Source of the DNA: Sphaerolaimus hirsutus
Taxonomy: Eukaryota; Nematoda; Chromadorea; Monhysterida; Sphaerolaimidae
NCBI GenBank assembly: GCA_964036195.1
Contig: OZ038458.1
Location: forward strand, 21,279,832-21,343,831
Direction: 5' to 3'
Length of the DNA: 64,000 bases
Positions 1-9,201 of the stretch are shown here, one piece after another. The position numbers and the translations under genes were made by a program. The notes under the pieces are model-generated. The model made no database searches, was not told the DNA's origin, and worked only from the letters and a program-made list of their open reading frames with translations. Numbering within the stretch: the first letter of the stretch is position 1; the number at the start of each line of letters is the position of its first letter.

Positions 1-193
1 GCTTTTTTACAAATGAGGCAAAAATAAATTAGTGACTTTGTAAAAAAAATCAGTACCTGAGAAATGAACAGAAAAAAATGAACCCGTTTCCACATCAAAA
101 ATGCGTTGAACCCGTGTGCGCAAAAATGTGCCCAAAATAATCACCTCAAAAAATTGCGAAAATCCAAAAAAAAAATTCTGCTCCGCCCAATTT
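1..193. other. AT-rich left edge, no gene seen
   Basis: AT-rich sequence beyond the last coding trace of the Gypsy element. It has no similarity that I can see to the element's LTR at 6896-7472, so the 3' LTR expected here is either outside the window or lost. Confidence 0.5.
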
Positions 194-902
194 TCAATGC
201 CGCTTACTTTTTGTCACTTTCTTCAGGCCGGTGGTCATGATACCAGATGGCCCGGCTTCTTCACCGGCACTTTGGCCCAGCGGTGTTGGTGAACGGGCGC
301 GCGGAATGCGGCTGGCTGGGGGCTGCAGCGGGGACAGAAGGGGGGGTAACGCGGCAAAAAACTCGCAAACGCGCCGCACCTCGGGGGGGGCTATGCAGCA
401 ACAGTTTGCTGTCGCTGTATTCTTGTGGGGTGGGGCTGAGGGACAGGCTTTGGGGGCCGCTGTGGGCGGCGGCTGGCAGGCCGCCGCCTCCTCCTCAATC
501 CAAGATCTCCTCCGCCGTTTGGAGCTCATCTTGGCAGTCGGCCAACTGCTGATGCAGTGCGTCCTGTTCAACGCGAATGCGGGCCTCCGCATTCAGACTC
601 CAGCGGAGCATGGGCAGGGCTTCGCCAGGGTAGAGCAACAGGCGCTCTACCACGGAGGACAGCAAATCGACAGAACTGCGCAATTTTGCGAGTTCGTCGT
701 TATCTGTGGGGGGTAGGCGTGGTTTTTGGACTTTTTGGGGTTGGGTGGGTCCAGGTTTTGCACAAAATTTACCCCTATTACACTCACCACACTGCGGGAC
801 CAGGGCTACGTGCAGGGGGGTAGGCAGTAGGGGTTGCGCGCGTGGGATGCCTGCGCACATGGCGGCGTGTGTCTGCACGTAAGTACTGTTCCAAAAAATC
901 AT
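194..902 (-). pseudogene. Gypsy pol C-terminal tail, frameshifted
   Basis: Continuation of the integrase reading frame after a frameshift near 784-900. The 495-902 segment has a small Cys cluster (CGECNRGKFC) followed by a Leu/Glu/Gln-rich stretch that looks like a coiled coil (around DQLADCQDELQ-type heptads). The 194-592 segment is a further frame with no recognisable domain. Function is unknown; it is placed here as the extreme C terminus of Pol only by position. Confidence 0.45.
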
Positions 903-2604
903 GCCCAGTGAACTTACTGGACGCGTTCATGTGGTGGGCGGCCGCGGATGTGCGGTTGGCGACCCTAGGGTTGTGAGCTGGCTGGCGATGCCCAGCGTGG
1001 ATATTCATGTCTGCGGAGGCACGTGCCGTGACTTTGCCGCTCCGATTTTGTGAAAATGCGCCCCAGGGGATAAAGTGCACACCTGGGGCTGGCTTCGGCT
1101 GCACGGCGTTCAACGGCACCGGGGCCTGGAGTTTCACCTGGGCGACAACGCTCTCCATCGTGCGCCGCTGGCTGGGGGAGCGGTTCTGTGTGGGGGAAGT
1201 TCGGTAGTCGGAAATATTCGCCGCTTGACTATGGCAAACTGAACTGACCTGGTTCGTGTTTGGATGTTTGGCGCTGGGCACTCTGGATGGTGGGCTGAGC
1301 AGCCGGTGGCGCCTGCCATCAGTTCTGCTGACGCGCAAGTTGTCCATATCGCCGCGGCCCATATTTTTGCTCGTGTTCGTGTCTGTGGGGGGAGTTTTTA
1401 TTTTTATTTTTATATCGTTGGCAGGTGTGAGCGCACTCATTGGTACTCTCCGGAGAGAGTCCCCCGTATCAATAATTGCCACCGATTTGTCAACCCCGAC
1501 TACATCGTATCGACCAGTGCGCAGGGGTTGCAATTTTCGGTCCACTGAAAAACCCCACTTTGTTTCTAGGTAGGTTGTATCACCTATTTTTGTGGGTGTC
1601 CCCGTTTTCAAGTCATAGGTACGCTTGTACCGATCTTGAGCATTTTTCAGGTGCATTTTGGCTTGCTGCCATAATTGTTGCAAGTGCCCAGGGCGAGCTG
1701 CCGCTGCTGGCACTCTTGTAGCCAGCGCTTTCAATGTTTTCTGCAGTTGCGTGTTACTGCTGGGGGGGTCGTGGTCTGTGTTGTCTACTTTTTGGGGCCC
1801 ATCCGCTTTATCTTTGGTGATTGGTGGCATGCATCCAAAAAGTAGCTCAAATGGTGCATGTGCAACGTCTCGATTGTATGCTACGTTCATTCGTAATGCT
1901 ACTTTGGGTAACGCTGCGGGCCAGTCCTTGGAATTTGTATTTCTCTGCGCCCATTGTCGCGTTAGCTGTTCGACGCTGCGAATTGCCCTTTCCGCCAGTC
2001 CATTTGACTGCGAGTGGTAGGGGGTTGTTGTGCGCAGGGAAAAATTCCATTTGCGGGCCAGGTTGGATATGTCTTTGTTTACAAATTCTGTGCCATTGTC
2101 CGTGATCAATTCTGTGGGTGGTCCGAATAGGTGGATGACGTGTTTCTCAAGAGTTTTTGCCACTGCTTCCCCAGTGAGTTGTCGTAGGGGTGCCAATGCT
2201 ACTGCCCTTGTAAGGTAGTCGATAGCCAGTAACCGTATGTGTAAGCGTCTGTATCCCCAGAATTCGGGCATCGGGGTTGTGCCTACTGCCACTTTCTGCC
2301 AGGGCCTCATGCCTGGTTCGACTGGGAATAGTGCGCTCAACCCCTTGCGTTGTCCGTCTTTTGTGATTTTGCATGTGTGGCATTTTTTCACAAATTCTAG
2401 TGCATCTTGCCGCATGCCGGGCCATGCTGCTATTTTGGCTACTTGTTGGGTGGTTCGTTCGGCGCCTCCATGTGCTCCGAGGAGCCCTGCATGCACATCG
2501 TTTAGCAGTTTTTCCCGCATGTGGCTGGGTGCCCATGGTTGGGGCCCCTGGGGCCCTCTGTATTCAATGATACCCTCTGCCCATGTGTATTGGGCCTGTC
2601 CCAT
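784..2604 (-). CDS. Gypsy integrase with long C-terminal extension
   Basis: 606 codons open. The N-terminal part has the integrase zinc-binding HHCC pattern (HAGLLGAHGG ... CHTCK), then a catalytic core with the three acidic positions: Asp in LLAIDYLTRAV, Asp in LITDNGTEF and Glu in NGLAERAIRSV. All three catalytic residues are therefore present. The core is followed by a basic region with WGF...RTGRYDVV, similar in position to the integrase C-terminal SH3-like domain, then about 200 residues of low-complexity basic sequence. The role is insertion of element cDNA into chromosomal DNA. The frame is open but its neighbours are broken, so the element as a whole is unlikely to be autonomous. Confidence 0.85.
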   Translation of the reverse strand: MGQAQYTWAEGIIEYRGPQGPQPWAPSHMREKLLNDVHAGLLGAHGGAERTTQQVAKIAAWPGMRQDALEFVKKCHTCKITKDGQRKGLSALFPVEPGMRPWQKVAVGTTPMPEFWGYRRLHIRLLAIDYLTRAVALAPLRQLTGEAVAKTLEKHVIHLFGPPTELITDNGTEFVNKDISNLARKWNFSLRTTTPYHSQSNGLAERAIRSVEQLTRQWAQRNTNSKDWPAALPKVALRMNVAYNRDVAHAPFELLFGCMPPITKDKADGPQKVDNTDHDPPSSNTQLQKTLKALATRVPAAAARPGHLQQLWQQAKMHLKNAQDRYKRTYDLKTGTPTKIGDTTYLETKWGFSVDRKLQPLRTGRYDVVGVDKSVAIIDTGDSLRRVPMSALTPANDIKIKIKTPPTDTNTSKNMGRGDMDNLRVSRTDGRRHRLLSPPSRVPSAKHPNTNQVSSVCHSQAANISDYRTSPTQNRSPSQRRTMESVVAQVKLQAPVPLNAVQPKPAPGVHFIPWGAFSQNRSGKVTARASADMNIHAGHRQPAHNPRVANRTSAAAHHMNASSKFTGHDFLEQYLRADTRRHVRRHPTRATPTAYPPARSPGPAVW

Positions 2605-2620
2605 GGCGTTGTTTTCCAGT

Positions 2621-4682
2621 TTATTTTTCAGCGTTTTGTATTCTGGATCTTTGCCAATTTGTGACTGTTTGGGAGTATCTACTCATGTGGGGGCACAATT
2701 TGTCAAGTGGGATGCGGATGCTTTCGCTAGCTCGCTGGAAAGCCAATGTATCTAAATCTTCAATCAGGTTTCGGCTTAGCGTGTCTGCAACCACGTTGTG
2801 TTCTCCGGGACAATATTTGATTGTTAGATCTTTTAATGACAATCGCATTGCCCATCGGTGTGTCCACCTTTCAATTTTTCTGTGGGCCGGTTTGACCAGT
2901 GCATTTACTAGGGCTTTGTGGTCAGTTCGCAAGATTACTTTCTGCCCGTCGATGTAGTCGCCTAGTCGATCCAGCGCCCATGTGCATGCTAGAGCTTCTT
3001 TTTCGATGACCAACCAATTCTTGTGTGTCGTGGGTAACTTTTTGGACACAAATGCCACTGGTCTTAGTTGTTCTGGGTCTGTTGCGCATTTTTGCATTAG
3101 TACTGCTCCCAAGCCGATGTCACATGCATCCGTGTACAGGTAGTAATCTTTTGTTCGATCTGGGTGTGCTAATATTGGGGCGGTGCTGAGCGTGAGTTTG
3201 AGGGTCTTGTATGCACTTTTGGCGTCTTCTTACCATTGTTTGTATGGTGGGATCGGGTCGTTTCCGTGTACTCGGTACTTTCCTTTGGCCATTTCATTCA
3301 ACGGAGCTGCTAAACGGTGGAACCCTGGAATGTGCTGGCTGAAATAGCCAGCTTTTCCTAGGAATGTTTTAATTGTTTGTTTAGTATCGCCACGATATTG
3401 CTTCGTTTTGGGGCGATGCCTTTTTCGCTTAGCTCAAATCCCAGGAACTTGACTTTGTTGCAAAAGAACTTGCTTGTTGCTCGCAACTAGACAGTTGTCT
3501 ATGTATGCAAAAAATGCGGGCCTTTCTGGTTCTGTGTTTAATCCAGTCAGGACACAATCCATGAGTCTTTGGAAACTTGCGCCAGCATTTTTTAGGCCTA
3601 GCGGCATGCGCGTGTTACTGTATTGACCGCGGCTGCACACAAATGAGACCATGTCTCTTGTGGTTGGGTCTGAGATTGTGACATTGTAGTACCCAAAACT
3701 TGCGTCCATGGTGGAAAAGACCGTTCTTTGGTTCATTTGTTGGAGCATGTCATTTGTCGGTGATGCGTGGGAGTGGGTACGCGTCTTGGACTGTGACGTC
3801 GTTCAGTTTTCGGAAATCTAAGCACAACTGATAATCCGATTTGCCTTTGGGGACAATCACTAGTGGGAATGCCCACGGGGACGCGGAGGGCACAATCAAT
3901 TTCTTTTTTAACATTTTGTCTATGGTCCGCCATACAAATGTGCATTTTGGGAGGGTCTCAAATCTCGCTGCGCACTTGATTGGTTTGGCCCCTAGCACTA
4001 GCTCGATTTTGTGTTCAGTCACTTGTGTTTCGCCAATGTCATATTCGTTCATACTAAACAGACCTTCTTGCCTGGCCAGGAGATTCTTGAATCGGTCTTG
4101 CATCGCTGGTGGCAGCGCATCCTGACTTTCTGTTGGCAAACGGCTCCAAATTTCGTTGATGCGTTCTTGTTCCTCTTGCGTCAATTGTCGCCATTCTGGG
4201 AACGTGGCCGTTGGTGGCTGGGGGTGGGGAAGCTCTTTTAACCCCTGAGCTACTGGCGGCTCTTCTTTGTCTTCAAGTGCTAGTGTGTGTGTTGTTGTGA
4301 ACAGTTCCGCTACTTTAGTGTGGGCTGGGATGTGGCACTCTGTGCCAGTTGTGTTGGTTACACACATTTTGAATTCTGCTGCGTCCAGCCATTTGCGGCC
4401 TGGCTGCAAAATTGCGTTGCATGCGAGTCCCGCTACATGCTCATGCAATTTTCCGTCTGTGTCTTGCATGTATGAGTCTAGTGCGTATGCGACCTTGTGT
4501 CCTGTTTTCGCCTCTGCTGGTATGGGAGTGCTTTTGTCCACTGCGACCTGCATGTGGGCCCGCTGGCCAGCTGGGATGGTTGTTTTGTGTGTGGTGTATA
4601 CGTCTATTGTGTAGCATTCTGTCTGGTCTATTTGGTCATTAGTTCTGAACACTTCTGTTTCTTGTTCGTATTCTTCGGACAA
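2621..4682 (-). pseudogene. Gypsy reverse transcriptase and RNase H, broken
   Basis: Three open pieces in different frames. 3750-4682 carries the spacer after protease and the RT fingers, with a conserved LVIVPKGKSDYQLCLDFRKL segment. 3434-3748 carries the palm, with FSTMDASFGYYNV and MPLGLKNAGASFQRLM, but the catalytic YxDD box reads YIDN, so the second Asp is replaced. 2621-3112 carries RNase H with LRTDHKALVNAL and GEHNVVADTLSRN. Between 3112 and 3434 no frame stays open, so thumb and connection are disrupted. Together the broken frames and the altered active site argue that this RT is inactive. Confidence 0.85.
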
Positions 4683-4711
4683 CCGTTTTAGTTCCTGGTG
4701 CGCTGTTTGGA

Positions 4712-5587
4712 CTATTTGCAGGGGGCCCCAGATGGCCTATGTATGGTCATGTTGTATAGTCTAAGCCATTCACCCTTGATGATATTTCCAGACGTGCGGA
4801 TGTGGCTGCCCGTGTAGGGTCTGAATTTCGCTCTTTCGTTGTCGGGATTCATGTGGGCTTTTGCCCAGGTGCGTTCTAGTGTGGAATCCTCAATGAATAG
4901 ACCGATGTTACATCCTGTGTCTATGTGGCCCGTGATGGGGATCCCACAAAACAGGATAGTGGCCATTGGGTCGGGTGATCCCACTGTGCGTGTGCATGTG
5001 TCCGTTTTTGTGCTTGCAACCGTAGGAACCCAGTTGTCTAAATCACCGCCCTCTACTGGGTCGTCGCTGTTGTCCCATAGGTCGTTGTCTAACTCGTATT
5101 GTTCTTGCGTGCACCTGCTGGACAGTGTTTCGGTGAGAGGGATGCCCATTTCGGCACACTTTTGTTTCATGCTAATTTTAGCATCTTGTTCCGATTTTCC
5201 CTGCCTTGCGAGGGACTGTTTGATGTTGCTCGCTCTGTCTGCTTGGTGCGCTGGGGATTCTGGGTTGAGGTAGCATTTTTCGGGACCATGGGGCATGGGT
5301 TTGGGATGCAAGTGGAAAGTGCACCAGGGTCCTTTGTAATTTTCAGGGTCAAACGCGGCCCTGACGCCTTCCGCGTTGCTGTTTGTGCTGTAGGCTTTTG
5401 CGTCGGGTTGCCAGTTGGTGTTGTAGCGTGGGCGGGTGCGTTGGTTTCTTTGTTCTTCCCGGCGCTGTGTTCTAGCATCTTCGGCTTCTTTCCGGGCGGC
5501 GTCGATTTTTGCGATGGCTTGGTTGATGGTGCATGTGCCGTCTTGCCAGCGTTCACGCCACATGTACCAGCAGTTCACTGGGGCCAA
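4712..5587 (-). pseudogene. Gypsy gag C-terminus and aspartic protease
   Basis: 291 codons. The start overlaps the upstream gag frame by 35 bases in another frame. It contains a Cys/His cluster (WCTFHLH ... HGPEKC) where a nucleocapsid zinc knuckle is expected, then an acidic linker, then a retropepsin-like motif HIDTGCNIGLF with the catalytic DTG. After the frame's stop at 4712 the RT frame begins about 30 bases later, and a -1 step in the GGGGCCCCC run just before the stop would join them. Whether that was programmed frameshifting or decay cannot be told from one copy. Confidence 0.7.
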
Positions 5588-6768
5588 TCATCCTCTGGCG
5601 TTCATGGTCCGACATGGTTTCGCTGACATGGAAAAAATTTGTGCAAAGTTGCGTGTAAAATGAGGACGCGGACTCGCCGGGGTCGGGTTTCAACTTGTAC
5701 CAGTCTGCCACTGAGTGGACTGTGTGGTCGGCTTTGTAAGCCTCTACTAGGCTGTCGAGTACGTAGAGGATGTTGTGGTGTTTGTTTATGCACACCGCCA
5801 GGTATTTGTTCTGTGTGTCTCCCATCAGACTCTGCATGAAAATGTTTGTCCAAAACAGTTGCTGCTGGCTCTCCGGGATGCCCATGGCTTGCTGTGTTAT
5901 CATGTGGAGCCAGAAGCGGAAAGGCCCAGTTTGGCTTTTATCATTCCCGTCAAATTTGATTTGTTTACTTGCGGTGGATACAACGTGTCCGACGCTGATT
6001 TTATCTCTTGGGGCCTGTATGGTGCCCAGGGGTTGCAAACCGTCTTCTGGCGCAATGACGTACCGCTCCATGTACTCTATGATTTGGATTAGGAGGGGGC
6101 CCTGCGTTAATGTCGCCAGTCGGTCTTCTGTTGACCATCGCCAGGTGTCGTCAGATATTGGTGCCGTGTTTCGGTGTGAGGGTCCGAGGGAGTTGTTGGC
6201 TATGAGTCGTGTCAGTTGCTCAATGCGCTTGTTTTGTTCTTTGAATCGTTGGTTGAACATGGAGGCCATCGCGGCCAAGTCCGACGTTTGGACTTCCATT
6301 TTTGCGAATGGTGCTGGGGATGCGGAATTGTGCGGTTGTGTGGTTGATCGCAGTAGGGGTTCGTTTGCTGCGGTGATGTTACTGCTATCACTTTCTTCCC
6401 CGCTGCTGCCACTGTCATGGCGCTCCTGGTTTTCAATCGTGATCATGGTTTTTTGTGTGCTTTTGAAATACGCGTCTGCCAGGTTTATCAACCAGCAGCC
6501 CAAAGTGGAGTTACTGTCTTTGCTGGCTATTGATTGTGCCTTTTGGCCAGTTTGGCTTTCGCCAATAGTTCACGGATTCAATTGTGTTGATAAGTACGCC
6601 CCTTCTGCGGGCCGTTGTCCATTCGGACACTTTTTGGGTGAGTTCTCCATCTGAATATTCCACAGGTGCGTGTAGCACTGGGTGCAATGCTGTGGCCTCT
6701 GGTGGGCCTGTGGGGGGATTGGTTGTCATTTCAGACATTTTTCTGTGCTTGTATCGCGCCTTGCACAA
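5553..6768 (-). pseudogene. Gypsy gag (capsid region), frameshifted
   Basis: Two pieces in different frames: 6511-6768 (85 codons, N-terminal) and 5553-6503 (316 codons). The second has an acidic Ser-rich stretch, a coiled-coil-like segment (FNQRFKEQNKRIEQL) and a capsid-like helical region with GPFRFWLHMITQQ and WTNIFMQSLMGD. It breaks off in the middle of the presumed capsid and resumes in the 4712-5587 frame. The assignment as Gag rests on position upstream of the protease and on the helical, Gln-rich character, not on a diagnostic motif. Confidence 0.65.
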
Positions 6769-6876
6769 TTGCCACTTGTTCTGGGCGGGGATTTATTTTG
6801 CGCGGTGTCCCTGCGGTGCTGTATTGCCGCCGCAGACTATGTTTTTCTGTTGGGTTCACTTGGGCTTGAGGGGATT

Positions 6877-6895
6877 CAAGCCAGTGTGGTCACCA
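6877..6895 (-). other. primer-binding-site-like sequence of the Gypsy element
   Basis: On the minus strand the base after the LTR end (CAACA) starts TGGTGACC, the usual form of a primer binding site complementary to a tRNA 3' CCA end. Distance to the LTR is zero bases. The tRNA was not identified. Confidence 0.5.
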
Positions 6896-7472
6896 TGTTG
6901 TGGGCATGGGCGCCTTAGCAAATGGCAAACTTGTGTGCGTCCCACAGAAATCTATTTACAAGTTGCCGAACTCGCGGAGACCAGCAATGGGCCAGGTGAC
7001 TGAAGCGATGTCACGCCCAGAGTGCTGTCGACCTATGGAAAAAGGGGGAGGAACGTTTGTAATATGTGTGATTTTGTTTCTGAGCAAAAACTGTTGCCTT
7101 GCGACACTGGCTGCACTCAATGAATAAATGCATTCATTTTTGCATGCGGTCAAGCGAGGGAAAAATGAGTTGCGGAAAGAAACACAACTAAAAATGATTT
7201 CAAATGCGCACCTTATAAATGTCAGCTGGCGCATGCGCTGTGCAGGTGCCGCCGCGACTGTCCGCTGCACACGCGCGCCACAGGCGCGCGGTGTCGCGGG
7301 CGATCGGGGCGACACTCGCGTGCGCACACCCTGGCCGAGGGTGCCGATCAACGCTTGCGACACCTGGGCGCGCGTCGCCATGGCAACACGGCGCCCAGCC
7401 ACCATAAGGGCGACCGAGAGCCGCGCCATCATGGCGGCGCGCGCGTCGGTCAACCTGCCCGCGGGGGCAACA
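6896..7472 (-). repeat. 5' LTR of the Gypsy element
   Basis: 577 bp that on the minus strand begins TGTTG and ends CAACA, the inverted dinucleotides expected of an LTR, and is followed immediately by a TGG-type primer binding site. Its 3' 185 bases (6898-7082) recur as reverse complement twice in the adjacent plus-strand tandem array (about 7625-7815 and 7975-8165), which independently defines the CAACA end. The part at 7200-7470 is strongly GC-rich. With one LTR in the window, age by LTR divergence cannot be judged. Confidence 0.65.
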
Positions 7473-7480
7473 ATACAATA

Positions 7481-8310
7481 GTCTGACGTGAAATGTCAAG
7501 TTGTTCCCTGACGTAAAATGATGACGTGGAATGATAAAAATTGAATTTTTCAATTCGCTCTAGTTGTGGCTGATAACACTCAGTATTGGACACGATTAAG
7601 GTATTGAAAGTATCGAGTATCAAAGGTAAGAAACGAAATCACACATATTACAAATGTTCCTCCCCCTTTTTCCATCGGTCGACAGCACTCTGGGCGTGAC
7701 ATCGCTTCAGTCACCTGGCCCATTGCTGGTCTCCGCGAAGTTCGGCACCTTGTAAATAGATTTCTGTGGGACGCACACATGTTTGCCATTTGCTCAGGTG
7801 CCTGTGCCCACAACACTATTGCAAGCAATAGTTTGACGTGAAATGTCAAGTTGTTCCCTGGCGTAAAATGATGACGTGGAATGATAAAAATTGAATTTTT
7901 CAATTCGCTCTAGTTGTGGCTGATAACACTCAGTATTGGACACGATTAAGGTATCGAAAGTATCGAGTATCAAAGGTAAGAAACGAAATCACACATATTA
8001 CAAATGTTCCTCCCCCTTTTTCCATCGGTCGACAGCACTCTGGGCGTGACATCGCTTCAGTCACCTGGCCCATTGCTGGTCTCCGCGAAGTTCGGCACCT
8101 TGTAAATAGATTTCTGTGGGACGCACACATGTTTGCCATTTGCTCAGGTGCCTGTGCCCACAACACTATTGCAAGCAATAGTTTGACGTGAAATGTCAAG
8201 TTGTTCCCTGACGTAAAATGATGACGTGGAATGATAAAAATTGAATTTTTCAATTCGCTCTAGTTGTGGCTGATAACACTCAGTATTGGACACGATTAAG
8301 GTATTGACTC
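7481..8310 (+). repeat. 350-bp tandem repeat array (about 2.4 units)
   Basis: Units start at 7481, 7831 and 8181, each opening with a TGACGTGAAATGTCAAG-type motif; the third is partial. Each full unit has two parts: a MITE-like segment ending GACACGATTAAGGTATTG, and about 190 bp homologous to the end of the Gypsy LTR in opposite orientation. The two full units are nearly identical, so amplification is recent. The MITE part matches the foldback element at 24733-25985. Confidence 0.9.
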
Positions 8311-8431
8311 ATATATTATCCTTAGAAAATTGTAGACCCGTAGCATGATCCACACTCGTGTAATTAATTTCACGACATCATTTCACGTCGTCATTTCACG
8401 TCAAATCGACGCTGAGCTCTAATTCCCGCTT
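8311..8431 (+). repeat. outer terminal inverted repeat of a TGACGTCA-rich foldback MITE
   Basis: The stretch from ACTCATATATTATCC to about GCTCTAATTCCCGC matches, as reverse complement, the outer end of the foldback element at 24733-24830. It ends where the eIF3h-like exon sequence begins, so this MITE end abuts or truncates that exon. Confidence 0.7.
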
Positions 8432-8505
8432 CATAGTCGCCAACGGCGCGATTCAGTACGTCGATTTGCATGCTCATTTGACGCAAACAACGCGCTACTG
8501 AACGG
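8432..8505 (-). pseudogene. partial duplicate of an eIF3h exon, truncated by a MITE
   Basis: On the minus strand a C-rich tract and AACAG precede 74 bases nearly identical to the first part of the intact exon at 9202-9377, encoding RSVARCLRQMSMQIDVLNRA-like sequence. The copy includes about 150 bp of the upstream intron (8506-8650 against 9378-9545). The exon copy stops where the MITE terminal repeat starts. It could be used as an alternative terminal exon but more probably is dead. Confidence 0.75.
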
Positions 8506-9201
8506 CTGTTGGGGGGGGGGGGTAAATAAAAATGATTGTAAATGAGCTGTAAGTATATTGAAAGCACTTTGCGGGGAGTAATAAATATATAGTCACATTC
8601 AGAATAAAAACGAACTCTGGAGACAGGTGTAAGAAAGCATGTATGCTTTTATACAAATTCGACATGTCATGCAAATGTCATGCAAAATGTCAAAATTACA
8701 GCAATAAAATTCTTTCTTTATAGTTTGATTGACAATTAGCATGAAATTTGACAACTGACACGACACCGTACAGGGTGCGGGGACCTCCCAGGTCGTAGTC
8801 GTGGCAATTCTGGGGGGGGGGGTTGTAGGGTTTTTGAGGGTGTGTAGGGCGGGGTTTGGGGGGATGAAGGGCATTTGAGTGGTGAAAATGTATTTTTGTT
8901 GGTTAAGTAGACATTAGGCAAAAGTTGAAAAACTCGACGTTTTTATGACTTAATGTTCCATTACGTTTTTGAAGTGTATAGACGTAATTTAAAGAATTTT
9001 GAAGTGGCTTTCACATTTAGAAGCGTCTCGAAGAGCATACACACAATTATATCCTGCACAAATCTTTATTTACCTCAAGCAAATTTTCAACCAAACGTAC
9101 ACTGGAACAAAACGGCCAACCGACAAAAACACCTAAAGATCTAATAAACACACAATCAAACATCTAAAAAAAACAAAAATTAGAAGCAATCCCAAACCAA
9201 C

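Larger units (their letters stand above)
194..7472 (-). mobile_element. Ty3/Gypsy LTR retrotransposon, decayed, 3' LTR not in window
   Basis: Reading on the minus strand the order is LTR (7472-6896), primer-binding-site-like sequence, gag, zinc-knuckle/protease, reverse transcriptase, RNase H, integrase and a C-terminal tail. The order RT-RH-IN is that of Ty3/Gypsy elements. The coding region is broken into at least seven open segments in different frames, so at least several frameshifts or stops have accumulated. No envelope gene was recognised. The 3' LTR is not present within the window. Confidence 0.88.

Noticed and set aside
7200..7553. Arg/Ala-rich open frames on both strands
   Set aside because: They lie in the GC-rich part of the Gypsy LTR; high GC lowers stop frequency on all frames.
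7481..8310. CRISPR or tandem gene array
   Set aside because: The 350-bp units are near identical and derive from a MITE and LTR; there are no spacers.
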